NCBI GenBank assembly: GCA_018694115.1
Contig: JABHNB010000005.1
Coordinates: forward strand, 64,374 to 128,373
Origin: an archaeon
Lineage (GTDB): Archaea > Nanobdellota > Nanobdellia > Pacearchaeales > GW2011-AR1
DNA length: 64,000 nt
Direction: 5' to 3'
Of the stretch, positions 1 through 8,709 are shown piece by piece; position 1 is the first letter of the stretch, and the number at the start of each line of letters is the position of its first letter. A program made the translations under genes and the position numbers. Under the pieces are notes generated by a model. It was given only the letters and a program-made list of their open reading frames with translations, was not told where the DNA came from and did not search any database.

Positions 1-33
1 CAGAAGAGCGAGGCAGATTTAATGATAGAATAG
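1..33 (+). CDS. possible 3' end of a plus-strand gene (partial)
   Basis: The first 33 bases read in frame 1 as an open tail ending in LMIE and TAG. A gene convergent with aroB may therefore run into the window from the left. A second frame also ends here in TAA at 25. The fragment is too short to choose between frames or to assign a function. Confidence 0.2.
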   Translation, partial: QKSEADLMIE

Positions 34-49
34 TTCTTGATGAGACAAT

Positions 50-1171
50 TCAACGTGATGACTGAAGTGCGGCCATTACAACTTCATCATCCACATAAGT
101 TGCATATTTTCCATCGAAGTCATGCATCTTCCCAATAGAAACTGGAAGGGAATACATTGCCTTTCCCCCCACAGCCTTTTTATCTGTGGCAGTAACCTTA
201 ATGATATCTTCATTAGAAATCGCGTTTGGAATCTTTGTTGGCAATCCTGCCGCAATCAATAACCCTTCTTGAGCATCTAAATCTTCTTTAGAAAAATGTC
301 CTAACTTATTGGCGATCCTTCCGGCCACCATCATTCCAATAGAGATTGCTTCACCGTGTGATAACTCATAATTACTCAGAAGCTCTACCGCGTGACCTGC
401 AGTGTGCCCATAGTTGAGTATCTTCCTTAGTCCTACTTCATGCGGATCTGATTCGACAACCGCGCCCTTAATCTTACAATTATTCTTCGCAATTCGTATT
501 AAAGATTCAGGAATTTTCCCCAAAACTGATTCAATATTCTCCTGTAAATATCTAAAAAAGTTTCCATCAAAAATAATGCCATGCTTTATTGTTTCAGCTA
601 ACCCTGCCCTATACTCTCGATCTGGCAGATTCTTCAAGACTGCAACATCTAAGTAAACTCTCCAGGGTTGCTTAAATGCCCCAACCAAGTTTTTACCAAA
701 TTCTGTGTCTACTCCAGTTTTTCCACCAATAGATGAATCTGCCTGAGCAAGAACTGTTGTCGGAATCTGAATGTATGGAATTCCCCGGTTGAATATTACT
801 GCCATAAATCCTGCCATGTCTCCAACAACTCCGCCACCAAGTGCAAGAATCGCCGAATCTCGACCATAACCAGAACCAGACATCTCTCCAATAACTTTCA
901 TACAAGAATCAACTGTCTTGCTCTTCTCACCAGCTTCAAAAGAGAATGTTTGAACCTGCAATCCTTCGCTCATCAGAGCATCTTCAAGTTCCTTAGCGAA
1001 TAACTCTCCAACATTTGAATCAGTAACTATTGCATACCGAGAACCAATGGGAGTTTCCTTCAGGTCACTAGCTATCTTGGGAAACAATCCTTCGCCAAAA
1101 ACAAGATCGTAAGATTCATCCACATCTCTCGCTAGAGATATTCTCATAACGTCATCTTTCTGTTCAACCAT
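50..1171 (-). CDS. aroB: 3-dehydroquinate synthase family protein
   Basis: AroB converts DAHP to 3-dehydroquinate, the second shikimate-pathway step, in the cytosol with NAD and a divalent metal. The 373-residue length is usual for the family. Seen here are the nucleotide-binding core GGGVVGDMAGF, followed by QIPTTVLAQADSSIGGKTGVD-type residues (about 110-155), and the metal region with AETIKHG, NYGHTAGHAVE and HGEAISIGM. It stands alone at the window edge with no other shikimate gene visible. A sugar-phosphate cyclase of related specificity (2-epi-5-epi-valiolone synthase type) cannot be excluded from motifs alone. A second in-frame ATG lies at codon 9, just before the conserved sequence. 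Confidence 0.9.
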   Translation of the reverse strand: MVEQKDDVMRISLARDVDESYDLVFGEGLFPKIASDLKETPIGSRYAIVTDSNVGELFAKELEDALMSEGLQVQTFSFEAGEKSKTVDSCMKVIGEMSGSGYGRDSAILALGGGVVGDMAGFMAVIFNRGIPYIQIPTTVLAQADSSIGGKTGVDTEFGKNLVGAFKQPWRVYLDVAVLKNLPDREYRAGLAETIKHGIIFDGNFFRYLQENIESVLGKIPESLIRIAKNNCKIKGAVVESDPHEVGLRKILNYGHTAGHAVELLSNYELSHGEAISIGMMVAGRIANKLGHFSKEDLDAQEGLLIAAGLPTKIPNAISNEDIIKVTATDKKAVGGKAMYSLPVSIGKMHDFDGKYATYVDDEVVMAALQSSR

Positions 1172-1219
1172 ATTATTTTAGTCAACGAGATTCTTATAAA
1201 TCTTTAGATTAGACAAAAA

Positions 1220-1849
1220 TTAATCATGCCAATGACCGCAGTCCTTACATGGCTTCTTAATAAAAATAATCGGAAAAACAATATCGCTGATACAGCACGG
1301 GATATAAACGACTAAAAATACAATGAGTGAAATTGCTAAGATAACCCAAACATTCATTGAAGTACTAAATACTATCAGATAAAGCAGGCTAGCAAAGACT
1401 GAGAAGAAAACATGCAGAGAATGATTCAATTTAAACAATCCCACATAAATCCCAAAAAGCGCTCCAACGACCCCCACTCCTAAAATCAGAAGCGGACTCT
1501 CAATAATTGGCAAATGAAAATGAGTATGCAAGGAAAAAATATTACCTGCAATCCAAGGTAGCAGGATATCACTAATTGATCCAATTACAATCGCTCCAAC
1601 AACTCCGATCAGCGTAGCCATTAGTACCGATTTCTTATATTTAGTAAATATTGCAGCAGTCGCCGCCGCCGAAACCAAAACATGTAATGGATGAATTATC
1701 TCAAATCCGCCCATGAAAAGCTGACTTGAAGTCAATTCAAAAACGAATGCAAGTGCAACAAAAATGCCTGCAAGCAAACTTACTACCAGGGTTAACGGCA
1801 TATGGTGCCCCAACTCGTGCATAATCGTGTGCCTCTTTTTGAAATCCAT
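1220..1849 (-). CDS. His-rich polytopic membrane protein, function unknown
   Basis: About 209 residues with roughly six hydrophobic segments. Histidines cluster at membrane edges (HELGHH near the N-terminus, HPLH, LHTHFHLP, HSLH), and the tail has two CC/CxxC-like pairs and ends HWHD. The pattern would suit metal binding or transport, but I do not recognise the family. The start is set at the ATG at 1849 because GGGGAG lies 7 bases upstream. An earlier in-frame ATG at 1864 would place that ribosome site inside the gene. It is transcribed towards aroB, 48 bases away. Confidence 0.65.
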   Translation of the reverse strand: MDFKKRHTIMHELGHHMPLTLVVSLLAGIFVALAFVFELTSSQLFMGGFEIIHPLHVLVSAAATAAIFTKYKKSVLMATLIGVVGAIVIGSISDILLPWIAGNIFSLHTHFHLPIIESPLLILGVGVVGALFGIYVGLFKLNHSLHVFFSVFASLLYLIVFSTSMNVWVILAISLIVFLVVYIPCCISDIVFPIIFIKKPCKDCGHWHD

Positions 1850-1903
1850 AATATATCTCCCCAATTAAAGTTTTTATAATTAGGTATTCACCAAAAAATT
1901 ACA

Positions 1904-3793
1904 TCATCTCAATCTAACAGTCTCAAGATTCTTCGGAACAAGGGTCTCAATCCTCTGGGACTTGTAAATACTCGACGCTAAATCTAATGACTTAGACTGT
2001 TCACCATGATTAATAATTACTCTTCGCGGCTTAGGATTAACACTTCCTATAAACGACATCAATTCATTTCTTGAAGAGTGTGCCGAAAATCCTTCAATAG
2101 TTTTAACTTCCAACTTAATCGTAGCTCGCTCTTCCTTCCCATTAACATTAAACGAAGCTTCCTTCAATCCATCCTGGATTTGTCTTCCAAGGGATCCAAC
2201 ACCCTGATAACAAACAAAACAAATTCCATTCTTCTCACCATCTGCAAATTCTTTGAAATATTCTACCGATGCACCCCCCACAAGCATACCCGAAGTAGCC
2301 AGAACGATACACGGCCCTCCCTGAATAACTTCCTTCCTCTCGTGGGTAGATCCAACTTGGTGGAAAATCTCAGATAAGAAAGGATTTTTGTCAGCAAAGA
2401 TCGAGGACCTAACAGCATTTGATAAAAAATCTGGATATGCTGTGTGAATTGCGTTAATATCCCAAATCATACCATCAATATGGATTGGAACCACAGGAAT
2501 TTTCCCGCTTTTCATTGCATCTTCAAGAACCAACATAGTCTCCTGAGCTCGACCAAGACCCAATTCTGGAATTAACAACTTTCCACCTCGTGAAATAATC
2601 TTGTTAACATAGTCGATCAGTTCTTGCTCTGTCTGTTTTCTCGGAGGAGAGGTATTATCCTTCCCACCATATGTGGATTCAATTTGTAGAGTCTCCAATC
2701 TAGGAAAATATGCAGTTGCAGGTTCCAATAATCGAGACTTTCCATACTTTGTATCTCCAGTATAAAGATAGTTATGTAAACCATTTCCGACATTGAAGTG
2801 AATCATTGCAGAACCAAGAGTATGCCCTGCATTATAAAGCGTAATTCTAACATCCGGAGTTATGTCCGTAACTTCATTATAATTCAAACAAATAGAATGT
2901 TTAACCATAGTTCTAACATCTGCAGATTTAAAAAGCGGAGCCGAAGCCTGCTTGTAAGCAACTCCGATAAAATCTAATCCCAAAAGAGCAGCAATATCTC
3001 GAGTTGGAGGAGTCATATAGACTGGCCCCTTATATCCCATCTTATACAAATACGGGATTAAACCAGAATGATCTAAATGTGCGTGAGAAACAACAATTGC
3101 ATCGATAGTATTCAAGTCTAGTTCTGGAGCATCCAAATAAGGGAATTTATCCTTTCCTGAAGATGAAACATCAATCCCACAATCAATCAAAATTTTAGAA
3201 GTTGGAGTCTGTAGAAGGAAACAACTTCGACCAACTTGTCGTCCACCACCAAGAGCGGTAATTCTAACCCATTCCTCTATCTTATCCGGATTCCATTCCT
3301 TGTATATTTTCTCCCCAATAGAATTCAAAAATTTCTTACGATAACTATTATCCAAATATAGAACTTCCCTAACCTTATCAGTTATCTTAGATCTAATCGC
3401 TGGACTTCTCTGAACCTGGGGAGTCCATAATGTCTCTGCCTTAACTTCTCTCAAAAGAGAACCTGATTTTCCAATTGCTAATCCTGGCTTTTTAGTCTCA
3501 ATTAGAACAATACTTCTCTGAACATCAAAAATAATCTGAGAAACTTCTGCTTCATCCGGAATAATCTGCCTAATCTTCGCTTCAGCTTCTTCTGTAGGCA
3601 TCAATAATTTCTTGTCTGCTCTCAATTCAACCCTTTTCTTAATTGTACTCACAACTTCCTTTATTGCTGAGTCCCCGTTCTTAAAAAAAGCCGTATCAGA
3701 TGTATAAACAACAATATTTGCTCCTTCAAAGATAGTAGAACTAACTACGCCTCTCGGTAATTTCTCTTCAATAGTCTTTAAAATATCTGCCAT
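1904..3793 (-). CDS. fttA: KH-domain beta-CASP ribonuclease FttA (aCPSF1), transcription termination factor
   Basis: FttA/aCPSF1 is the archaeal CPSF73-like nuclease that cleaves nascent RNA at U-rich 3' ends and terminates transcription. The 629 residues show the N-terminal KH pair with a GxxG-type loop (IGKSG, 108-112). A metallo-beta-lactamase domain follows, with the zinc motif HAHLDH (237-242), and then a beta-CASP domain. The C-terminal FSAHSSRNEL and INHG motifs complete the metal site. It lies 16 bases downstream of psmB on the same strand with GAGGA before its start, so the two probably form an operon. Length and architecture are normal. Confidence 0.95.
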   Translation of the reverse strand: MADILKTIEEKLPRGVVSSTIFEGANIVVYTSDTAFFKNGDSAIKEVVSTIKKRVELRADKKLLMPTEEAEAKIRQIIPDEAEVSQIIFDVQRSIVLIETKKPGLAIGKSGSLLREVKAETLWTPQVQRSPAIRSKITDKVREVLYLDNSYRKKFLNSIGEKIYKEWNPDKIEEWVRITALGGGRQVGRSCFLLQTPTSKILIDCGIDVSSSGKDKFPYLDAPELDLNTIDAIVVSHAHLDHSGLIPYLYKMGYKGPVYMTPPTRDIAALLGLDFIGVAYKQASAPLFKSADVRTMVKHSICLNYNEVTDITPDVRITLYNAGHTLGSAMIHFNVGNGLHNYLYTGDTKYGKSRLLEPATAYFPRLETLQIESTYGGKDNTSPPRKQTEQELIDYVNKIISRGGKLLIPELGLGRAQETMLVLEDAMKSGKIPVVPIHIDGMIWDINAIHTAYPDFLSNAVRSSIFADKNPFLSEIFHQVGSTHERKEVIQGGPCIVLATSGMLVGGASVEYFKEFADGEKNGICFVCYQGVGSLGRQIQDGLKEASFNVNGKEERATIKLEVKTIEGFSAHSSRNELMSFIGSVNPKPRRVIINHGEQSKSLDLASSIYKSQRIETLVPKNLETVRLR

Positions 3794-3809
3794 TTCGTTA
3801 AATTCCTCT

Positions 3810-4508
3810 TTATTTGTGTTCGGTATAAACCTTCTCTACTACCTGCTTTGATATATGTCGGATTCCATCCCGTGTAATTGTAAAAACATCCACCCCGTGT
3901 CCAGATGCAGTATCTCTCTCTGAAGATGCCTTAATAGATTCAACAGCAAGTTCAACACCCTCTTCCATTGTCATATCTTTCTTATACATTCTCTCAAGTA
4001 ATCCGAGTATATAAGGCATTCCCGAAGAAAAATTCGCATCAAAATCATTAACTTTCTTAGCGCTTCCTGCAGGTTCTACCGAATAAAGCTCAACATCTCC
4101 ATCTGCATCAAATCCTCCAACCATCATTCCCGCAGTAAATGGGATCATTGCAGGCTGTCGAATATTCTTATAATTCGTAGCAGCAATCAGATTCGCCGAT
4201 TCCCTAACTGTAGGCCTCTGATGATCTTTAAGTTCCTTCAATTTCAACTGGGCACGAATTAATTTCTTTAACATCTCAATATCCGAAGCAATACCTGTTC
4301 CAGAGAGGACCAAATAATCATTTATTGCAACAACTTTCTGACGATCCTTATCCATAACAATTTGCCCGCCCGCAGTGGTCTTTCTATCTCCCGCCATAAC
4401 AATACAATCTTTGCATACAATCCCGACTAGGCTTGTACCCGTTGTTAGAATATTTTTCTTCAAATCTGCATCCATTTTTAGATCCATTAACTCTTCATCA
4501 ACACTCAT
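3810..4508 (-). CDS. psmB: 20S proteasome beta subunit
   Basis: Catalytic beta subunit of the archaeal 20S proteasome. An N-terminal propeptide of 24 residues ends TTG, followed by Thr25, the mature N-terminal nucleophile. Asp41 (in AGDRK, mature position 17) and Lys58 (position 33 of the family after a one-residue insertion) complete the active site. SGM, GSG-like and SASERD segments match the fold. It is first gene of a psmB-fttA pair and divergent from the aIF2-beta gene. A TTTATAAAT box lies about 45 bases before the ATG, implying a short leader, unlike most neighbours. The alpha subunit is not in the window. Confidence 0.95.
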   Translation of the reverse strand: MSVDEELMDLKMDADLKKNILTTGTSLVGIVCKDCIVMAGDRKTTAGGQIVMDKDRQKVVAINDYLVLSGTGIASDIEMLKKLIRAQLKLKELKDHQRPTVRESANLIAATNYKNIRQPAMIPFTAGMMVGGFDADGDVELYSVEPAGSAKKVNDFDANFSSGMPYILGLLERMYKKDMTMEEGVELAVESIKASSERDTASGHGVDVFTITRDGIRHISKQVVEKVYTEHK

Positions 4509-4625
4509 TGAATGTCTAAGAATTTACTCTATTCCCTATTTTACAGTATTTATAAAGATTTTGGTAGTGATTTATGTGTAATTCCCTCACAAAACCCTTA
4601 AAAACAACAATTCCTACGCTATTTT

Positions 4626-5027
4626 ATGGATTATGAATCATTACTTGAGTCTGCGTATGTGGAAGTTAAGCCTGTTGAAGAATGTGGTCGTTTTGAAATA
4701 ATGAAAGTAAAGGGGCACCACGAGGGGACGAAGACAATCGTAACAAATTTTTTACAGGTAGCTACGTGCATAAGAAGGGCTTCAACACACTTAATGAAAT
4801 TTCTTAACAAAGAGTTAGCAAGCTCGAGTGAAATATCGGGAGATAGATTAATCTTATCTAGAAAACTTTCCTCAAAGGAAATAAACGAGAAAATCGAAAA
4901 ATATGTTAATTTATTCGTATTGTGTCCGAAGTGTAAAAAACCAGATACGGAACTTGTTGAAGAAAAAGGAAAGACAATGCTTAGATGTATGGCTTGTGGA
5001 GATAAATATGAAATTCATAAAATTTAA
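4626..5027 (+). CDS. translation initiation factor aIF2 subunit beta
   Basis: aIF2-beta is part of the GTP-dependent heterotrimer that carries Met-tRNAi to the small ribosomal subunit. The 133-residue protein has the family core (RFEIMKVKGHHEGTKT, about 22-37) and a C-terminal C4 zinc ribbon with CPKC near residue 99 and CMAC near 121. Length is normal for archaea. A TTAAAAAC box about 30 bases upstream suggests a leaderless transcript divergent from psmB. It is followed 53 bases later by a DUF5679 gene. Confidence 0.93.
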   Translation: MDYESLLESAYVEVKPVEECGRFEIMKVKGHHEGTKTIVTNFLQVATCIRRASTHLMKFLNKELASSSEISGDRLILSRKLSSKEINEKIEKYVNLFVLCPKCKKPDTELVEEKGKTMLRCMACGDKYEIHKI

Positions 5028-5080
5028 CTCACTAAAACGAGGAGCCGAAAGGCAACTAAACAATCAAAAGGAGGTAAAAA

Positions 5081-5266
5081 ATGGAAGGATATTGTGTAAA
5101 GTGTAAAGCTAAGAGAAAGCTTAAAGACCCAGCGATTAACCAAACAAAGCGTGGCGGTTACATGGCAAAGGGTAAATGCGAGACTTGCGGAACTACAGTT
5201 TGTAGTATTATGTCTAAGGACAACGCAGAGAAAGCAATCGCAAGCGGTGAAGCTAAGAAAGCTTAA
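5081..5266 (+). CDS. DUF5679 small zinc-ribbon protein
   Basis: A 61-residue protein with CVKCKAK at the N-terminus and CETCGTTVC in the middle, matching the archaeal DUF5679 zinc-ribbon family of unknown function. The start is fixed by a perfect AAAAGGAGGT ribosome site 6-7 bases upstream, which is exceptional in this mostly leaderless window and suggests high translation. A stem-loop follows 30 bases after the stop. It probably belongs to the same transcript as aIF2-beta. Confidence 0.85.
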   Translation: MEGYCVKCKAKRKLKDPAINQTKRGGYMAKGKCETCGTTVCSIMSKDNAEKAIASGEAKKA

Positions 5267-5296
5267 ATTTATTTAATTTTTTTTATAATAATTCAG

Positions 5297-5320
5297 AACG
5301 GTCCGTGAAAACGGGCCGTT
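5297..5320 (+). terminator. stem-loop after DUF5679 gene, probable terminator
   Basis: A 9-base-pair stem AACGGTCCG / CGGGCCGTT (one G-U pair) with a 6-base loop TGAAAA is followed by TCAAAATTTTTC. It sits in the gap between two plus-strand genes. Archaeal termination depends mainly on the T-rich run, so the hairpin may instead stabilise the 3' end. Confidence 0.5.
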
Positions 5321-5399
5321 TCAAAATTTTTCAAAACAAACAAACAATTTAATTGGGATTTATCTATAATTTTATAAACCTTCTAAATTTCCCTCTAAG

Positions 5400-5714
5400 A
5401 TGGAAGAGGAAAAAAGCATTCTAATTAACATTCATAAGTCTTATAGGCCCGTAGTAGCAATTTGTGACAAAGAACTTTATGGGAAGAAACTTATCGACGA
5501 TCCAAAACAGCTAGATCTAACGGGGCCATTCTTCAAGGGAGAAGAAAAAACACAAAAAGAGGTCCAACAAGCAATAATCGATTATAATCAGGAAGATGCA
5601 ACCTTCAATATAGTGGGAGAAAGGTCAATCGAAGTTGCAAAGAATCTTGGTTTAGTCAAAGATGAAGGGATTACTGACATTGACGGGATTCCATTAGCAC
5701 TTGTTCTCCTCTAA
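5400..5714 (+). CDS. DUF424 family protein
   Basis: A 104-residue protein of the archaeal DUF424 family, which is conserved but of unknown biochemical role. Family-type segments are VAICDKELYGKKL and the C-terminal IPLALVLL. A TTTATAAACC box lies 25-28 bases before the ATG, so the message is probably leaderless. Neighbours are translation initiation factors, and DUF424 genes commonly occur in such contexts, which suggests but does not prove a link to translation. Confidence 0.8.
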   Translation: MEEEKSILINIHKSYRPVVAICDKELYGKKLIDDPKQLDLTGPFFKGEEKTQKEVQQAIIDYNQEDATFNIVGERSIEVAKNLGLVKDEGITDIDGIPLALVLL

Positions 5715-5763
5715 CCTCTAATCATTTGGGTACTTTTATAAACTCATTTCCTTATCTTCAACT

Positions 5764-6120
5764 ATGGCATTTAGCAAATTCAAAGACAAATCAAAGAAGA
5801 ATAAAGGAAAAACCTTTGTTCCAGGATTTGAAGGTCCAGTAAGAGTAAAGCTTCCAAGAAGCGACGAAGTAATCGGGATTATTACACAAAGACTTGGTGG
5901 TTCGAGAATGTTTGTCTCTTGTATGGATGGAAAGACAAGGAATTGTAGGGTCCCAGGGAGTAAGAGGCGAGGTTTATGGCTCCGAGAAGGAGACGCAATA
6001 ATCGTCAAGCCATGGGAATTCGATGATGAAAAGGGAGATGTTCTATTCAAATACACACCAAATGAGGCGCTTAAGCTAAAGAAGATGGGTAAGCTAACAA
6101 CTGGTGCAGAAGAATTCTAA
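5764..6120 (+). CDS. translation initiation factor aIF1A
   Basis: aIF1A occupies the ribosomal A site during initiation. The 118 residues contain an OB fold with a family-typical path: GIITQRLGGSRMFVSCMDGKTR, then RVPGSKRRGLWLREGD and VKPWEF. The basic N-terminal tail (KFKDKSKKNKGK) is typical. TTTTATAAAC sits 26 bases before the ATG, consistent with a leaderless transcript. It lies between DUF424 and the KH-domain gene, all on the plus strand with separate promoter-like boxes. Confidence 0.93.
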   Translation: MAFSKFKDKSKKNKGKTFVPGFEGPVRVKLPRSDEVIGIITQRLGGSRMFVSCMDGKTRNCRVPGSKRRGLWLREGDAIIVKPWEFDDEKGDVLFKYTPNEALKLKKMGKLTTGAEEF

Positions 6121-6167
6121 TTCTTCCCAAGAAATAATCTTATAAACATTCAAACATTATACATAAC

Positions 6168-6704
6168 ATGAGACAAATACCTGTAGAAAACATGAGAAAG
6201 ATAAAGAAGGCTGTGCCTGCAATAGAAAACAAAACCAAAATAAAAGTTTCTTTCGGAAAAGGCCAGGTAACAATAAGGGGTAATGAATTAGACGAATATC
6301 TCACCGAAAAAGTAATTCATGCAGTTGACTTCGGATTTCATGTTGAAGATGCTCTACTTCTAAAAAACGAAGACTTTGTTCTGGAGTTTATTGGGGTTAA
6401 GGAACATACAAGAAGAAAGAACCTTAAGGAAGTTAGGGCAAGGCTTATTGGAACTGGCGGAAAAGCAAGAAAGACTATTGAAAGCCTCACTGGAGCAGTA
6501 CTTGTAATTCATGACAATGAAGTTGGAGTAATCACCGATTCAAATCATCTTGACGCAGTAACTCAGGCAATCGAATCTCTTATCCAGGGAGCGAAGCACG
6601 GAAACGTTTTCGCATACCTTGAAAAACAGAACATCGCACGAAGAAGATTCGATGAAGAAGATTTAGGGCTTAAGGAAGACGTGATGGAAGAAGATGAAGA
6701 GTAG
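6168..6704 (+). CDS. KH-domain RNA-binding protein, Pno1/Dim2-like
   Basis: A 178-residue protein with two KH-like domains. The second has the GTGGKARKTIE loop (about residues 104-114) and a VIHDNEVGVI strand, as in archaeal Dim2/Pno1, which aids late 16S rRNA maturation. The C-terminal RRRFDEEDLGLKEDVMEEDEE tail is acidic. CTTATAAAC about 30 bases upstream implies leaderless transcription. It completes a run of translation-related genes and is followed 39 bases later by tRNA-Asn. Confidence 0.85.
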   Translation: MRQIPVENMRKIKKAVPAIENKTKIKVSFGKGQVTIRGNELDEYLTEKVIHAVDFGFHVEDALLLKNEDFVLEFIGVKEHTRRKNLKEVRARLIGTGGKARKTIESLTGAVLVIHDNEVGVITDSNHLDAVTQAIESLIQGAKHGNVFAYLEKQNIARRRFDEEDLGLKEDVMEEDEE

Positions 6705-6743
6705 TGATAAGCTTTAAATATCCAATTTCTGATAACTAATCAT

Positions 6744-6816
6744 GCTTCGGTAGCTCAGCAGGTAGAGCGCACGGCTGTTAACCGTGTTGTCGGAGGTTCG
6801 AGTCCTCCCCGAAGCG
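6744..6816 (+). tRNA. tRNA-Asn (GTT)
   Basis: A full cloverleaf: acceptor stem GCTTCGG/CCGAAGC, anticodon loop CTGTTAA with GTT, a T arm GGAGG-TTCGAGT-CCTCC and discriminator G. CCA is not encoded. A TTTAAATA box 25-30 bases upstream is the likely promoter. This is the tRNA that the GatCAB enzyme encoded in the window would serve. Confidence 0.95.
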
Positions 6817-6856
6817 TTCTAACTCGAACCGCAGACAAGTCACCTCCCCGAAGCGT
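6804..6856 (+). repeat. 14-base direct repeat copying the tRNA-Asn 3' end
   Basis: CCTCCCCGAAGCGT occurs at 6804-6817 (tRNA T-arm/acceptor end plus one base) and again at 6843-6856, 39 bases on. Both copies are preceded by AGTC. It may be an attachment-site scar or the relic of a duplicated tRNA. No integrase lies next to it. Confidence 0.6.
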
Positions 6857-6914
6857 ATCTCCCAGCCACTTCTCTCGACTAAACATTTTTATACCTTTAT
6901 CACCTAACTAAATT

Positions 6915-7481
6915 ATGCAACTGATGAATGCTATAAAAAAGAGGAAAAGCGTAAAGAGGTTTTCGAATAAAAAGCCAAACTGGAGAAAGGTTATTCGGGC
7001 GATTGATGCAGCAAGGTTTTCACCTGCCGCAGGAAATCAATTTGCAATGAAGTTTATCATGATTTCTGATAAAGAAACAATTCAGAAATTAGCAGAAGCT
7101 TCCCAACAAGAATTCGTAAGGGATGCACACTTTGTTGTGGTGGCCGTTTCAGATGATTCTAAACTTGAGAGAAGCTATGCCGAAAGAGCATCAAGATACT
7201 CTAGGCAACAAGCAGGAGCAGCAATTCAAAATTTTCTACTTGCAGCTGAAGAACAAGGACTTGCAACCATCTGGGTTGGGCATTTTGTTGAAGATCAAAT
7301 AAAAACTATTCTAGGGATCCCAGAAAAAATGGTTGTTGAGGCATTCTTCCCAATCGGGCATGAAACAGCAATAAAAGGATCCGAAGCCAGAAAACCAGAG
7401 TTAGAGAATATTCTCTACTTCGGGAAGTGGGGCAATAAAAAGATGGAACCCGAGACCCGGATCACATCAAGGAACGCTTAA
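6915..7481 (+). CDS. nitroreductase-family FMN oxidoreductase
   Basis: A 188-residue protein with the family N-terminus RKSVKRFSNKK (FMN phosphate contacts), the ARFSPAAGNQ segment near residue 34 and QAGAAIQNFLLAAEEQGLATIWVG near 95-118. Members reduce nitro compounds, quinones or flavins with NAD(P)H, but the substrate cannot be told from sequence. The gene is monocistronic, with TTTTTATACC 28 bases before the ATG. It converges on ftsZ. Confidence 0.85.
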   Translation: MQLMNAIKKRKSVKRFSNKKPNWRKVIRAIDAARFSPAAGNQFAMKFIMISDKETIQKLAEASQQEFVRDAHFVVVAVSDDSKLERSYAERASRYSRQQAGAAIQNFLLAAEEQGLATIWVGHFVEDQIKTILGIPEKMVVEAFFPIGHETAIKGSEARKPELENILYFGKWGNKKMEPETRITSRNA

Positions 7482-7530
7482 TAATTCTAAGAAAAAAAAA
7501 TAAATAAAAAAATAAAAATAATTTGTTGGT

Positions 7531-8607
7531 TTAGCTTAAATCGTCTAAGCCGAGTTCGTTAACACTAATTGTCTCTTCTTCTTCGAAGGAACTATTTTTT
7601 CCTAGGATGTATGGAGACTTAACTCCAGTCATAATAGTAATGACTCTTACACGACCTTGGAATTCTTTGTTAACCCTTGCTCCGATAATAACTTGCGCCT
7701 CTGGAGAAATATTCTCCGTAACGAGTCGCCCGATAGTATCGAATTCTTCAAGTTTCAAGTCAGGACCGCATGTGATGTGCACAAGTGCACCTGTCGCTCC
7801 ACGGTAATCTACATCCAATAATGGATGTGTAAGGGCTTGCTGAACTGCAGCATCAACTCTCGCGTTGGAGTTGTCCTCACCAATACCGATAACTGCGACA
7901 TCACCGTTCTTCATAATAGAAGAAACGTCTGCATAATCTAAGTTAATCAGCGAAGGCAATGTAATTGTCTCGACGATACCCTTAATCATTGTAGAAACAA
8001 GTTCATTCGCAACAGCAAATGCTTGTTCCATTGGCAGCTGTCCTGCAATATCAACTAGTCGATTGTTATCTAAAACGATAACCGTATCAACAGTCTCTCT
8101 AAGTTCTTGAAGACCGAACTCTGCTTTATCGATTCTTGCTTTTTCGGCTTCGAAAGGCATTGTAACAACCGCGATAACTACCGCGCCCGCTTCCTTAGCT
8201 AACTGAGCAACTACTGGTGCAGATCCGGTTCCGGATCCTCCACCCATACCAGCCAGAACGAAAACCATATCTGAATTAGAAACAGCTTTCTTCAGGTCAG
8301 TAAGAGATTCTTTAGCAGCTTCTCGCCCTCTCTTAGGATATCCTCCACAACCTAGACCTCGAGTCAGTTCCTTTCCGATAAGGACTTTCTCATCAGCCTT
8401 TGTAATAGATAAATGAAGTGCATCAGTGTTTAATCCGTAGATTGTAGCACCGTTGATACCCTTGTTGAAGAGCCAAGTAGCCATGTTACATCCGCATCCA
8501 CCACATCCAAATACCTTAATGTTAGCCTTACCGGCTTTAAGTTCACTAAAGTTGATGCTGTTTGCTTCAACATTTTCGATCGCCTCTTTTGCAAAATCTA
8601 ATGGCAT
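7531..8607 (-). CDS. ftsZ: cell-division GTPase FtsZ
   Basis: FtsZ polymerises into the division ring. The GTP-binding signature GGGSGTGSAP, the T7 synergy loop NLDYADVSSIM and the C-terminal domain with GATGALVHI are all present. The first glycine loop reads CGGCGCN, with three cysteines replacing the usual glycines or alanines. The start is placed at the ATG at 8607, because a strong AGGAGGT ribosome site (8616-8622) precedes it. An in-frame ATG at 8682 would add 25 residues not typical of the family. The C-terminus is short and acidic without an obvious conserved anchor peptide. Confidence 0.93.
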   Translation of the reverse strand: MPLDFAKEAIENVEANSINFSELKAGKANIKVFGCGGCGCNMATWLFNKGINGATIYGLNTDALHLSITKADEKVLIGKELTRGLGCGGYPKRGREAAKESLTDLKKAVSNSDMVFVLAGMGGGSGTGSAPVVAQLAKEAGAVVIAVVTMPFEAEKARIDKAEFGLQELRETVDTVIVLDNNRLVDIAGQLPMEQAFAVANELVSTMIKGIVETITLPSLINLDYADVSSIMKNGDVAVIGIGEDNSNARVDAAVQQALTHPLLDVDYRGATGALVHITCGPDLKLEEFDTIGRLVTENISPEAQVIIGARVNKEFQGRVRVITIMTGVKSPYILGKNSSFEEEETISVNELGLDDLS

Positions 8608-8709
8608 ATTTTTTAACCTCCTTTCAATATAAAGTAGTATTCGTTTAGGGCAACTGTCGTTTAAAAGGATATATGTGCTCAAAAGTATATTCTATAGGTT
8701 ATGATTGAT

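Noticed and set aside
693-905. Trp/Ser-rich minus-strand frame inside aroB
   Set aside because: It overlaps conserved aroB motifs in another frame and has no start signal.
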